A stretch of DNA of 52,325 nucleotides, taken from the NCBI GenBank assembly GCA_002457055.1, contig NTKT01000017.1, positions 1-52,325 of the forward strand, in the 5' to 3' direction. The position numbers and the translations under genes were made by a program. The DNA is from Rhodobacteraceae bacterium MED-G08. GTDB taxonomy: Bacteria; Pseudomonadota; Alphaproteobacteria; Rhodobacterales; Rhodobacteraceae. The notes beneath the pieces were generated by a model that saw only the letters and a list, made by a program, of their open reading frames with translations, had not been told where the DNA came from and searched no databases. Shown here in pieces: positions 43,902 through 52,159 of the stretch (within the stretch, counting starts at the first letter, position 1; each line of letters begins with the position of its first letter).

Positions 43902-44193
43902 CGAGATTTGGATAACGGTACTTGGCCTTGGCTTCATAAGCTTTTTAATAAGAATATCAGGTTTCATTCTAGCATCGCACCTCCCTAAACATGGGGCTTG
44001 GGCCCGCGGTCTTGAAGCTTTGCCAGGTTGTTTGATCGTTTCGCTGGTCACCCTAATGATGATTTATGGATCAGCTTTAGAATGGATTACAGGAAGTATA
44101 GTGTTGGTCATATCAGCTCTAACTCACAGACCAAATTTAGCAATGTTTTGCGGCATAGCGCTCATTGCAGCTTTGCGACAATTGGGGCTTTAA
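43894..44193 (+). CDS. azlD: AzlD-family branched-chain amino acid exporter subunit
   Basis: The small membrane subunit, 99 residues, with three hydrophobic segments and the AzlD pattern FISFLIRISGFILASHLPKHG followed by ALEALPGCLIVSLV. It is translated from a start inside the end of azlC. The length is normal for the family. It works only together with AzlC. Confidence 0.86.
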   Translation: MTNEIWITVLGLGFISFLIRISGFILASHLPKHGAWARGLEALPGCLIVSLVTLMMIYGSALEWITGSIVLVISALTHRPNLAMFCGIALIAALRQLGL

Positions 44194-44535
44194 CGGTGCT
44201 CTAATTATTGTGTCTACTGCAATATTAGTTCGCTCATTATGAGCGACTGCGGCAGGCACCTTTTGGGGAAAGTGGTTTTGTTAAAGTGGTCCACGGTAAC
44301 TCACTTGCCATAGCTGCTCTCCTACCTCTTCGGTCATTAGCTAAAGTATGCCTAAGGGTCAGCTATGCAGACTAACCAAGCATTTGCTGTAGACCCACTG
44401 AGCTCCAAATTGAGATACCTGCCAAAATAATTTGACCAATGTAATTTTTTATCCTTATAAGCAAAGAGAAGACCGTTGTGCTTAGTTTAGTTGAGATGAA
44501 ACAATACCAAAAGCACTGAAACCGTACAACATAAT
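44194..44535. other. Non-coding gap with a palindrome after azlD
   Basis: About 340 bases without a credible gene. CGCTCATTATGAGCG (44231-44245) is a perfect palindrome with seven-base arms, flanked by AGT and ACT that extend it imperfectly. No T-run follows on either side, so it is not a classical terminator; it may be an operator or mRNA-end hairpin. The rest shows nothing I can name. Confidence 0.4.
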
Positions 44536-45453
44536 ATGAGCATAGCCGCTGTGCTAAAATTTGACTTCAAATCTGCTATCATGTTGCTTTTGTTAGCAGC
44601 GGTATGGGGTGGATCGTTCTTCTTTGGTGAAGTGGCTCTAAGCGAAGTTCCTCCACTCACCATTACCCTGCATAGGGTAGTCTGGGCAGTGCCTATCTTG
44701 GCGGTGATTGTATTGCTTAATGGAATTGCATTTCCACGATCCCCAAGTGTCTGGGGTGCCTATCTGGTTATGGGCGCACTCAATAATGCCATCCCATTTT
44801 CGCTAATTTTCTGGGGTCAGACACAGATTGAAAGTGGGTTAGCTTCCATTTTGAACGGAACTACAGCGATGTTTGCAGCTGTTGTTGCAGGGATACTGCT
44901 AGTTGATGAGCCTTTGACAGCAAAGAAAATTACTGGCGCAGCATTAGGTCTTGCGGGGGTAGCTTATATCATGGGTCCGAGTGCACTGACCGACTTCAAC
45001 CCTAGTAACCTTGCTCAGCTAGCCATTCTTGGTGCGACCCTTTCCTATTCATTTGCCGGCGTATGGGGGAAGACTGCCTTAACTGGACAACCGCCCTTAA
45101 TGAATGCACTTGGTATGTTGGTTGGGAGCACCGTACTGATGATGCCCATTGTACTTGTCTTTGACGGGCCACCTAATCTTGAGCTATCTACCAACGTTTG
45201 GGGCGCTCTACTGGGCATGGCAGCATTGTCGACGGCAATGGCGTACGTTTTGTACTTTGCCATTCTTGTTCGAGTTGGAACAGCCAACTTATTGCTGGTC
45301 ACCTTACTTATTCCACTTTTCGCGATAGGACTTGGCTTTGTGTTCCTTGGAGAAAAAATGGGACCTGACGCATGGATTGGTTTTGCAATTATAGTATTGG
45401 GATTTGTAGTAACGGACGGGCGTCTATTTTCGGCCTTTTCCAAAAAAACTTAA
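44536..45453 (+). CDS. EamA/DMT-family inner-membrane transporter (second)
   Basis: A 305-residue DMT-superfamily exporter with ten hydrophobic segments in two EamA repeats. LLLLAAVWGGSFFFGEVALSEVPPLTITLHRVVWA opens the first, and IPLFAIGLGFVFLGEKMGPDAWIGFAIIVLGFVVTDGR closes the second, a more typical member than the one at 1.3 kb. The substrate is unknown. It is the last gene before the tRNA-Arg fragment. Confidence 0.88.
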   Translation: MSIAAVLKFDFKSAIMLLLLAAVWGGSFFFGEVALSEVPPLTITLHRVVWAVPILAVIVLLNGIAFPRSPSVWGAYLVMGALNNAIPFSLIFWGQTQIESGLASILNGTTAMFAAVVAGILLVDEPLTAKKITGAALGLAGVAYIMGPSALTDFNPSNLAQLAILGATLSYSFAGVWGKTALTGQPPLMNALGMLVGSTVLMMPIVLVFDGPPNLELSTNVWGALLGMAALSTAMAYVLYFAILVRVGTANLLLVTLLIPLFAIGLGFVFLGEKMGPDAWIGFAIIVLGFVVTDGRLFSAFSKKT

Positions 45454-45687
45454 AGCTAGCCCGTGCTTAGTGCAGATCATATCATACGTTAAAGAAGAAA
45501 CAAAACTGCCAAGCGGTGCGTTTCTGAGAGTTTTCCACTTACGGCAGAAAACTTGTAATAGATAACTGACAAAATTGCTATGAAACTACTGCCAGAACCA
45601 AACCTACCCAACTTGCCCCAAAAGCGGTCCCGATATATGGTCCAACCCACTGGTATCTTTGTATTTATTCAGAAAAAGTAAGGAAAA

Positions 45688-45734
45688 TGGCGCACCGGGG
45701 AGGATTCGAACCCCCGACCCCTTGATTCGTAGTC
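45688..45734 (-). repeat. 3' fragment of tRNA-Arg(ACG), probable attachment site
   Basis: Read on the minus strand, these 47 bases are the 3' part of a tRNA from inside the anticodon stem to the encoded CCA. The anticodon loop reads CTACGAA (anticodon ACG), followed by the T arm with TTCGAAT and the acceptor strand ending GTGCGCCA. The 5' half is missing: only two bases of the anticodon stem remain upstream of the loop. Such 3' remnants are left by tyrosine-recombinase elements that insert into tRNA genes. By the usual geometry the element would lie to the right, toward the CocE gene. Confidence 0.8.
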
Positions 45735-45766
45735 CTGAAGTACCGTCTTCAAACACGAGAAAGTAT

Positions 45767-47806
45767 TCAGTAACACGGCTTACCGTTTACCCGATTAATT
45801 TTATGCTTGAACGATTTTTCAAATATATTTTTTTCATTCTCATAGGCTCTCACTTTTGCCTTCAGGTAGTAGTATTTTTCATCACTGGTCATTATCGTTT
45901 CAGTAATTGTTCGCGTCATCCAATTGTCCCGGCTGTATTCAAAATTCCAACTAATTTTAGCCATGGACGATAAGGGGGCATTATTACTAATTTCATAGTA
46001 TTCATGCTTTATTGCTGAGGTTACTAAATTGTGTTTGTGATAAAGTAATTCACCTAAGTCATCTTTTATCTTAAGTTTAACCTTTTCTTCATTAAAATCA
46101 TATTCTACATCACGGTTAGAATCTGGCTTCCGCTTTTGTGTAATTGCTGAGATGGGCGGCGCGACGGGCGGGTTTGGCTGAACATCTTTTTCTTCAAGAT
46201 TTACGAGCGTTGGCAAAGATAAACAGGCAGGTTTTTCAGCAAGAGTCAGAGTTGGGTTATCGACTGCAGGCCAGACGAATGGCCAATATGCCGTCGATAA
46301 AGCGATACGTATTTTCTGTCCAGGAAGAAACCTATGTCCCGTATTGTCCAATTTAATAGCTAGACTTTGAGTTTCACCGATTGGCATTAGCTTTGGGAAT
46401 TTGTTTCCATTCCGATGAGTTAAATTTAGAACTCCAATTGAAACAAGTTCTGAACTTCCACTCGGTGAGACGTCACACAAGCGAACAATTAAGTTTCCGG
46501 TGGGTGCATTTGAACGCAGAAAAATTGTTATTTCTGGACGACCAAAAACGTCAATGTGTTTTTCAAGTATATCACTATCAAAACAGGTGCTTTGGGCGTC
46601 GATAGATTTCTGACAGCCTGAGATTTCAGAACCAGAACAATGTGGGATCCACTCTCCAGCCTCTACTCCTGTTTCTACAGGACTGTGAATTTGAATTGGT
46701 GAAGGATTAACAACCTTGTCCGTGAGACTATCCTTTGATAGGTATTTGTGTTTTATTTTGATTGATGGAGGCCAGGTTTGACTTTCGATCCACCTACCTG
46801 CCACACTTAGGTCAAATGGTTTTGGATCAGCGCTTTCTTTTATAAAAGTGAGATGTGTTTTTTTTGCTTGTGGGGCAATTTGATCATTACCAAGCCATTG
46901 ATGCCACCAAGCCAATGAGGCTCCAAGATAATCATAAGATGGACCGGGTGTGCCGAGGTGGGGGAAATGATGGGCCCAGGGGCCACATACTGAGTGGCAA
47001 TGTCCTTTGATATTATCCATAAGAGCGGGTAGCGCATTTACATAAAGATCATTCCAACCGCTAACAATCATCACTGGGATTTTAATATCATCAAAATTTT
47101 CGCAAATTGAGCCATGTTCCCAATACGCATCACGGGTCTGATGTTTAAACCAATTAGCTGCAAAAAAATTTAGATTTTCTAATCGATTCAACCAAATTGA
47201 TCGCCATTTTTTACCAACTGTAAGCGGATCTGGTGGGCGAGTTGTAAAGGCAGTCAGAGACGTCCCCCAACCAAAATTTTCATTCAAAAGACAACCATTT
47301 TTATAATGAATATCATCGTTATAACGATCAACTGTAGCGCCGATTGAAATAATTGCTTTAAGAGATTTCGGTCTTCGTGCAGCTACTTGTAGGGATGCAA
47401 AACCACCCCACGAGAGACCCGTCATTCCTACACTCCCGTTGCACCAAGGCTGCTGTGCAGCCCATTCAATAATGGCGATTGCATCATCTTGTTCTAATTT
47501 TAAATACTCATCTTTTAAAATTCCGTCTGAGTCACCACAGCCACGAAGGTCTACGCGCAAAGCAGCCACACCATGACCGGCCCAGTATGGATGTATACGT
47601 TCATCAACTGGTAGTGTTCCGTCCTGGCGGCGGTAGGGAATAATCTCAATCACCACTGGGACGGCGTCAGTAATATCAGGACGCCATAAACGTGCCGCTA
47701 ATCTGGTATTTTTCGCTACTGGGATCCACTGGGCGGCCTGATCAATAATATTATAAGGCGCTTTTGAGACCGTTGTTAAATCGGGAGAAGTTAGATCAGG
47801 AAACAT
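45767..47806 (-). CDS. CocE/NonD-family serine hydrolase (X-Pro dipeptidyl-peptidase S15 type)
   Basis: An alpha/beta hydrolase of 679 residues. The N-terminal domain includes AARLWRPDITDAVPVVIEIIPYRRQDGT, the serine elbow in MTGLSWGGFASLQ (G-x-S-x-G), and the Asp and His regions VSGWNDLYV and CGPWAHHFP. The middle is the jelly-roll PepX C-domain (CLSLPTLVN, RIALSTAYWPFVWP). The last 130 residues, after about 550, form an extension not typical of the shortest members. Members hydrolyse esters or acyl-peptides. It overlaps the MmgE/PrpD gene by 11 bases, so the two form an operon. Confidence 0.83.
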   Translation of the reverse strand: MFPDLTSPDLTTVSKAPYNIIDQAAQWIPVAKNTRLAARLWRPDITDAVPVVIEIIPYRRQDGTLPVDERIHPYWAGHGVAALRVDLRGCGDSDGILKDEYLKLEQDDAIAIIEWAAQQPWCNGSVGMTGLSWGGFASLQVAARRPKSLKAIISIGATVDRYNDDIHYKNGCLLNENFGWGTSLTAFTTRPPDPLTVGKKWRSIWLNRLENLNFFAANWFKHQTRDAYWEHGSICENFDDIKIPVMIVSGWNDLYVNALPALMDNIKGHCHSVCGPWAHHFPHLGTPGPSYDYLGASLAWWHQWLGNDQIAPQAKKTHLTFIKESADPKPFDLSVAGRWIESQTWPPSIKIKHKYLSKDSLTDKVVNPSPIQIHSPVETGVEAGEWIPHCSGSEISGCQKSIDAQSTCFDSDILEKHIDVFGRPEITIFLRSNAPTGNLIVRLCDVSPSGSSELVSIGVLNLTHRNGNKFPKLMPIGETQSLAIKLDNTGHRFLPGQKIRIALSTAYWPFVWPAVDNPTLTLAEKPACLSLPTLVNLEEKDVQPNPPVAPPISAITQKRKPDSNRDVEYDFNEEKVKLKIKDDLGELLYHKHNLVTSAIKHEYYEISNNAPLSSMAKISWNFEYSRDNWMTRTITETIMTSDEKYYYLKAKVRAYENEKNIFEKSFKHKINRVNGKPCY

Positions 47807-49130
47807 TAGCTACAGGTTTTTGAATTGGGGACGATATAAGCCTAAATAACTGCTGGGTGTCCGATCTGTCTAAGTTAAACACAGCTTCATATATTGCCTT
47901 TGTTCGGGTTTTTCCTAGTACTGGTGTAGCATAATCTCTGAACTTTTTCGTTAATTCCTTTTTAGTTGGGGGCTCAGATGCATCCCATTTTGGCTCAAAC
48001 CAAGTAGAGGATAGCACTTGGCCATTTTTTAGAGTTATATCCGCTCGAGCAAGTCTTGAACCAGGAAAAACCAAATTAGCATGGTCATCTTCACTAATTG
48101 TCAGAACGGAGGATAATCTCTGTATCTCAGGATCCTTGAGTGCATCATCTGCAATATGCTCGGGCAAAATATCGCCATGAACTAATGCAATAGCGCAAGG
48201 AAACGACGTTGAATACTGTGCTTCTTCTGTATTAGTAACTTTTTTTTGACCAAGGCGAACTGCCTCATAGAACGAAGTGATGTGTACACTAGCTACATCT
48301 GTGCTACTAAAATCATAAATTTGTTTTAAATCAAGAACTGCTGCTATTGGAGCCTGGGCCCAACGGCAGACTGGATATGGCTTGAAATATTGCTTAGTTA
48401 TTAGCCAATTTTCTCCAAGGTCATGCCAGTGCTTCGTTTGCAGAGTTAATGCCGGGGCTCCCGTAAAGCCAGCTTTAGCCATGCGCGCAGCAGAGACCCC
48501 ACACAAGGCTCCCCAACCGGAGCCATCTTTAAGCATTGTTGGATGGTCAATGCACCGCATCATTTGGCTTCTGGGTCCATGGTATTCTGCTATCCCCATT
48601 GCATGCCTAGTTTTTTCTAAAGATAGTTTCATCATTCGTGATGCGACACCTGCAATCGCTACCGCGACCCAAGCTCCAGAAGTATGATAATCTGATACAG
48701 TGGCATGTTGGGCTAATGCGGCGCGACAAGCTAATTCATAGCCAATTGCAAGTGTTAAAAGGAACTGTTGGCCTGAAGTTGATTTATTATCTTGAGCCAC
48801 TGCGTACAAAGCTGGAAATAGACCGCAACCAGCGTGGCCTTTGGCAGGATTGAATCCATCATGCCCATCTAAAGAGTCAATAGTCATTCCACCTGCCATT
48901 GCCACACCAGCTACAGATGCCTTGCGTCCATCAAAAATCATAGGAATGGTGCCACTCATATCTAGTGCAGCATATCCGCAAGCTATGTTAGATAATTTGG
49001 TTCCCGCACCACTTGCTGCAACACCAAGTAAATCCAGCAAACATAATTTTGTATAATCACGAACCTCAAATGGCAGATCATCCCAAGTTAACTCTTTTGA
49101 AAAAGCTATGATGTTATTCGTATGGTTCAT
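47796..49130 (-). CDS. MmgE/PrpD-family protein (2-methylcitrate dehydratase-like)
   Basis: A 444-residue all-cytoplasmic protein of the MmgE/PrpD family. DGHDGFNPAKGHAGCGLFPALYA and GIAEYHGPRSQMMRC match family blocks, as does KPYPVCRWAQAPIAAVLDL. Members dehydrate or isomerise tricarboxylates such as 2-methylcitrate, and others act on small acids such as itaconate/aconitate. No methylcitrate synthase or lyase is near, so classic propionate use is unlikely. It is translated with the CocE-type hydrolase, which may release its substrate from an ester. Confidence 0.83.
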   Translation of the reverse strand: MNHTNNIIAFSKELTWDDLPFEVRDYTKLCLLDLLGVAASGAGTKLSNIACGYAALDMSGTIPMIFDGRKASVAGVAMAGGMTIDSLDGHDGFNPAKGHAGCGLFPALYAVAQDNKSTSGQQFLLTLAIGYELACRAALAQHATVSDYHTSGAWVAVAIAGVASRMMKLSLEKTRHAMGIAEYHGPRSQMMRCIDHPTMLKDGSGWGALCGVSAARMAKAGFTGAPALTLQTKHWHDLGENWLITKQYFKPYPVCRWAQAPIAAVLDLKQIYDFSSTDVASVHITSFYEAVRLGQKKVTNTEEAQYSTSFPCAIALVHGDILPEHIADDALKDPEIQRLSSVLTISEDDHANLVFPGSRLARADITLKNGQVLSSTWFEPKWDASEPPTKKELTKKFRDYATPVLGKTRTKAIYEAVFNLDRSDTQQLFRLISSPIQKPVANVS

Positions 49131-49293
49131 AAGATATATTTCCAGTATTAATCAAACTTGGCACCTTTAAAAAGTTCATGTCTATTTACGACATAATTGC
49201 TCAATCATTTTACACATTGGAACAAGAATGTTTTGCAAAGATAAAAATACAGGAAGTCCTTAAAGGGTAGAATAAGTATAAAGTGACAGTGCT

Positions 49294-49412
49294 GCGCGCG
49301 CGCGGCTGTATTTTAAGCTTTTTTAGGGGACAGATAAGGGCAGAGAAAATGAGAAAAAACCATAGACCATTATTTTTATTATCGAAAAAGAAGGGTAATG
49401 GCGGAGACGAAG
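49294..49412. repeat. Attachment-like module 1: GC tract, G-rich repeats and tRNA-Ser 3' end
   Basis: Contains an alternating GC tract (49294-49305), two degenerate G-rich repeats (around 49323-49346, ending GGGCAGA) and then TGGCGGAGACGAAG at 49399-49412. On the minus strand that last piece is the final 14 bases of a tRNA-Ser gene, identical to the start of the longer fragment at 52129. The spacing between repeats and the tRNA end is about 54 bases, close to the 52 bases of the other two modules. Confidence 0.45.
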
Positions 49413-49416
49413 TCCG

Positions 49417-49452
49417 TATAACTATTATTCCTAACAGTTCTAAATAGTTATA
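49417..49452. repeat. 10-bp inverted repeat beside attachment-like module 1
   Basis: TATAACTATT (49417-49426) and its exact complement (49443-49452) with a 16-base spacer, directly after the 14-base tRNA-Ser end. It could be a recombinase core or a hairpin. The surrounding DNA is AT-rich, so chance cannot be excluded. Confidence 0.35.
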
Positions 49453-49531
49453 AAATTAGTATATTTTATTACTAATTACACTTCACTTATTCTAATAAGC
49501 ACCGCATAATACCCGTACATTCCAATAAATT

Positions 49532-49617
49532 TGTGGGGGTGAGTGTGGGGGCAGAATTTAATATAATATTACAAAGCATTGTAATACTTGAATTAATTAA
49601 AAGGTAATGGCGGGGCG
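49532..49617. repeat. Attachment-like module 2: tandem 12-base G-rich repeats and TGGCGG box
   Basis: Two contiguous 12-base repeats, TGTGGGGGTGAG and TGTGGGGGCAGA (49532-49555), are followed exactly 52 bases later by ATGGCGG (49607). Module 3 at 52053 shows the same repeat pair and the same 52-base distance to ATGGCGG. This looks like integrase arm sites next to a core. Here the core diverges after TGGCGGG, so it is not the same tRNA end. The rest of 49131-49714 holds no gene I can support. Confidence 0.5.
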
Positions 49618-49714
49618 CTTTATCATTGAACAGCTCCACCACTTAGACCCAGACGGTTTAATTTTGACGGTTTAAATAAAAACTTAAAAAGAATTTAATA
49701 AAAAAGTAGAAAAA

Positions 49715-49843
49715 TTATCTGTTTTGCATACTAAATTTTAATTTGTAATCTAACTCTTCAGGCAGTCTCGATTGATTAACACTTGGTTCGCCTTCATATA
49801 ATCGCTTCTTTCTTAAAAGAAATAATATCAAGTAAACTGATAC
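49715..49843 (-). pseudogene. Possible C-terminal protein fragment in frame after the iolC remnant stop
   Basis: On the minus strand a 42-codon reading follows the TAG of the truncated iolC remnant in the same frame and ends at TAA (49717-49715). It begins hydrophobic (VSVYLILFLLRKKRLYEGE) and ends charged (ELDYKLKFSMQNR). It has no start of its own. It may be the tail of a broken gene left at a recombination join, or chance. Confidence 0.25.
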
Positions 49844-50059
49844 CTAATCTCTGTTGTCTGACAACACTATATGTTCATCGCCAACACCCGTAATCACAGC
49901 GCTGCGCAACCCAAGGCGTGATGTTCCACAGGCGATATTCGTGGGAGAGCCACCAATGTATTTGTCAAACGATCCCATATCCTCAAGGCGCCCACCAATT
50001 TGCGCGCCATATAAATCAACGGATGATCGACCAATGGTGATTAAGTCCAAAGATGCCAT
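49844..50059 (-). pseudogene. iolC: 5-dehydro-2-deoxygluconokinase (IolC) N-terminal remnant
   Basis: A 71-residue reading with the start of a PfkB-family inositol-pathway kinase: LITIGRSSVDLYGAQIGGRLEDMGSFDKYIGGSPTNIACGTSRLGLRSAVITGVGDEH. Normal IolC has over 300 residues. After GVGDEH (about residue 63) similarity ends and eight unrelated residues lead to TAG. The ATP-binding C-terminal domain is missing, so no activity is expected. The ATG is coupled to the iolG-like stop (TAATG). Confidence 0.85.
49852..49866. repeat. Palindrome at the iolC truncation point
   Basis: TGTTGTCTGACAACA has perfect seven-base arms and lies within four bases of where similarity to IolC ends (about 49870). It may be a recombination site or the end of the inserted block. 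Confidence 0.4.
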
Positions 50060-51054
50060 TAAACGTTGTCCAATTTCACGGGCATTCCTGTTTTGGCGGA
50101 TTGCGTTGCCGCCTCGGCCATGGCCAATGCATCAATGCCGTCTGACAAGGTGACTGGAATGTCGGCACCATTGGTTAACGCATCAACAAATGCACCCCAT
50201 TCCGCTGCATAAGCAGGCATATACCGTTCAAGGAAGAAATAGGTTGGCTTTGCGCCCGACACTCCGTTGGTCGTTGATTTGACAACGGTGTTTTCAAGCA
50301 TGTTCTGTGCCTGCAACAACCCCTTGGACCCAAGCAGTTCCACCCGCTGATCATAGCCATAAACTGCGCGGCGTGAGTTTTTGATAACGGCAATGCGGCC
50401 ATCAGCATACGTCAGCGTGACTACCGCAGTATCAACATCACCCGCCGCGCCGATTTCGGATTCAACAATACAGCTGGCGGTCGCCATAACGGATACTGGC
50501 GCCTCACCCATCATGAAGTTCGCCATATCAAAATCATGGATCATCATATCGCGGAACAATCCACCTGATACCTTTATATATGCAATCGGGGGCGGTGCCG
50601 GATCAAACGATGTAATCGACAACAACTCTGCCTTGCCAATTTCCCCTGCATCAAGGGCCGCCTTCATCGCGCCAAAATTAGGATCAAATCGACGGTTAAA
50701 GCCGATCATCACAGGCTGTCCTGTTGGGGCCGAGTTGGCCAAACAGGTGCGTGCACGCTCAAGGCTTAGATCCACTGGTTTTTCGCATAAAACGGCTTTA
50801 CCCGCTGCTGTCGCGGCCTCGATCAACTCGGAATGCGTATCGGTTGAGGTGGCAATCAAAACCGCATCAATTGATGGATCTGCGATAATTTCATCTGTTG
50901 TGCGCGCCTCTGCACCATATTCGGCAGCCAGTTTTTGTGCATTTTCTGGAAAATAGTCTGAGACCGCAACCAGCGTACTGCCCGCATGCGCAGAAATCGC
51001 CGTTGCATGTACCCCCGCAATGCGACCCGCGCCCAGCAAACCAATTTTCAACAT
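50059..51054 (-). CDS. iolG: Gfo/Idh/MocA-family dehydrogenase, inositol 2-dehydrogenase-like
   Basis: A 331-residue NAD-dependent dehydrogenase that would oxidise myo-inositol to scyllo-inosose. GLLGAGRIAGVHA is the Rossmann motif, CEKPVDLSLERA holds the catalytic lysine of the E-K-P motif, and GGLFRDMMIHDFDMANFMMGE the active-site Asp and His region. The wording is closest to IolG. The ATG at 51054 follows GGAG. The block is visibly richer in G and C than the rest of the window. It is intact, although the genes around it are cut. Confidence 0.85.
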   Translation of the reverse strand: MLKIGLLGAGRIAGVHATAISAHAGSTLVAVSDYFPENAQKLAAEYGAEARTTDEIIADPSIDAVLIATSTDTHSELIEAATAAGKAVLCEKPVDLSLERARTCLANSAPTGQPVMIGFNRRFDPNFGAMKAALDAGEIGKAELLSITSFDPAPPPIAYIKVSGGLFRDMMIHDFDMANFMMGEAPVSVMATASCIVESEIGAAGDVDTAVVTLTYADGRIAVIKNSRRAVYGYDQRVELLGSKGLLQAQNMLENTVVKSTTNGVSGAKPTYFFLERYMPAYAAEWGAFVDALTNGADIPVTLSDGIDALAMAEAATQSAKTGMPVKLDNV

Positions 51055-51174
51055 ATCGTTATCTCCGTTCCGTGGGGCGTTGCCCCAAATTAAAATGTTA
51101 GCGGTAAACTTGCGCGACACATTCGATCGCTGCTTAAAAAACTGCAAGTCCCGATTGTGTGGATTACATCTGCC

Positions 51175-51948
51175 TCAAAGCGTGAATGCCGCGCGAAACG
51201 CCTCAAGCGCGTCCTCTTCTTTATCACGTGCAAAAGCTTCCATTCCCACTGGGCCGTTATAGCCCATTTCATGCAATGCACGCGCGATCATTGGCCAATT
51301 CATTTCACCTGTGCCAGGTTCGCAGCGTCCCGGATTATCGGCCACTTGAACCTCACCAATCCAGGGCAAACAAGCCTGTGCGTGACGAATAACATCCCCT
51401 TCGCCAATCTGTGTATGATAGAGATCCAAATTGATTTTCAACTGGGGTCGATCCACAGTGCTGACAAGGTTCAAAACATCCGTTGTTGAGTTAAAAGGAC
51501 ACCCCGGATGTTCACGAAGGTTGAGGTTTTCCAAGGTAAATTGAACCCCCTCCTCTTCTGCCAAATCACAGATGCGGTGCAGCGTGTCGCGCGCCTTTAA
51601 CCACATCCCCGGTGCGATATGGTTCAGTTGTTGAATTGGCAGACCAAAATCACCCAACCCCGTTCCATGCAGATTCAGGCGATCCACCCCCAAACGTTTG
51701 CCAATCTGTGCGGTTTCGCGTGCCGATTGCAAAAGCATATCCGCACCTTCATGATCTGCCAATCGACCAACCAGGTACCCATTCATGATGGTGAAATTGG
51801 CACCCGTCTTTTCCAAGGCACCCAGATCCCACGCCGGCCAATTCCAAAGCCCGACACCAAACCCCATTTCGTTCAAGCGTGCTGCGCGCCAATGAATAGG
51901 TTTCTCCTGCCACAGCATTTCTGCGCAAGCTGCAAGTTGAAACGTCAT
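51175..51948 (-). CDS. TIM-barrel hydroxypyruvate-isomerase-like protein
   Basis: A 257-residue xylose-isomerase-like TIM-barrel protein. LNLHGTGLGD, FTLENLNLREHPG, INLDLYHTQIGEGDVI, and VQVADNPGRCEPGTGEMNW are the metal- and substrate-binding blocks of the hydroxypyruvate isomerase (Hyi) group, with Glu and His ligands. In inositol gene sets such proteins act as isomerases or epimerases. The ATG at 51948 follows the stop of the truncated gene upstream by one base. Longer upstream readings run into that other gene. Confidence 0.8.
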   Translation of the reverse strand: MTFQLAACAEMLWQEKPIHWRAARLNEMGFGVGLWNWPAWDLGALEKTGANFTIMNGYLVGRLADHEGADMLLQSARETAQIGKRLGVDRLNLHGTGLGDFGLPIQQLNHIAPGMWLKARDTLHRICDLAEEEGVQFTLENLNLREHPGCPFNSTTDVLNLVSTVDRPQLKINLDLYHTQIGEGDVIRHAQACLPWIGEVQVADNPGRCEPGTGEMNWPMIARALHEMGYNGPVGMEAFARDKEEDALEAFRAAFTL

Positions 51949-51949
51949 C

Positions 51950-52030
51950 TTAGAATCCTTCCAACGTAATGCTACGCGCTTCCAGCGCACTTTGACGTGC
52001 CGTATCCAAGACTGCAAGCGTACGTGCCAT
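51950..52030 (-). pseudogene. C-terminal remnant of a Gfo/Idh/MocA dehydrogenase
   Basis: About 25 codons (ARTLAVLDTARQSALEAR and on to LEGF, then TAA) match the usual C-terminal helix of Gfo/Idh/MocA proteins. An in-frame stop lies a few codons upstream, in the attachment-like DNA, so the rest of the gene is missing. It marks the right edge of the inositol-type block. Confidence 0.6.
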
Positions 52031-52052
52031 AAAAGCAGTTATAAGTCAATAT

Positions 52053-52076
52053 TGTGGGGGCGAATATGGGGGCGAA
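52053..52076. repeat. Attachment-like module 3: tandem 12-base G-rich repeats
   Basis: TGTGGGGGCGAA (52053-52064) and TATGGGGGCGAA (52065-52076) are direct repeats that closely match the pair at 49532-49555. They end 52 bases before the ATGGCGG of the tRNA-Ser fragment, the same distance as in module 2. They resemble integrase arm-binding sites. Confidence 0.5.
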
Positions 52077-52128
52077 TATTAATTAATACCCACAACATAT
52101 TGTTTACATTATATTAATTATGTTTAAA

Positions 52129-52159
52129 TGGCGGAGACGAAGGGATTCGAACCCTCGAC
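52129..52159 (-). repeat. 3' fragment of tRNA-Ser, probable attachment site
   Basis: On the minus strand these 31 bases form the T arm (GAGGG, TTCGAAT, CCCTT) and acceptor strand CGTCTCC with discriminator G and encoded CCA. Discriminator G and the acceptor sequence fit tRNA-Ser. No matching GGAGACG 5' half occurs upstream, so it is not a working tRNA gene. Confidence 0.75.

Noticed and set aside
44231-44245. Terminator after azlD
   Set aside because: The palindrome is perfect but is not followed by a T-run; kept only as an unexplained palindrome.
45688-45765. Complete tRNA-Arg gene
   Set aside because: Only the 3' part is present; no D arm or 5' acceptor strand complementary to the 3' end lies upstream on the minus strand.
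49607-49660. tRNA end at TGGCGGGGCGC
   Set aside because: It shares TGGCGG with the other modules, but no T arm follows, so it cannot be called a tRNA fragment.
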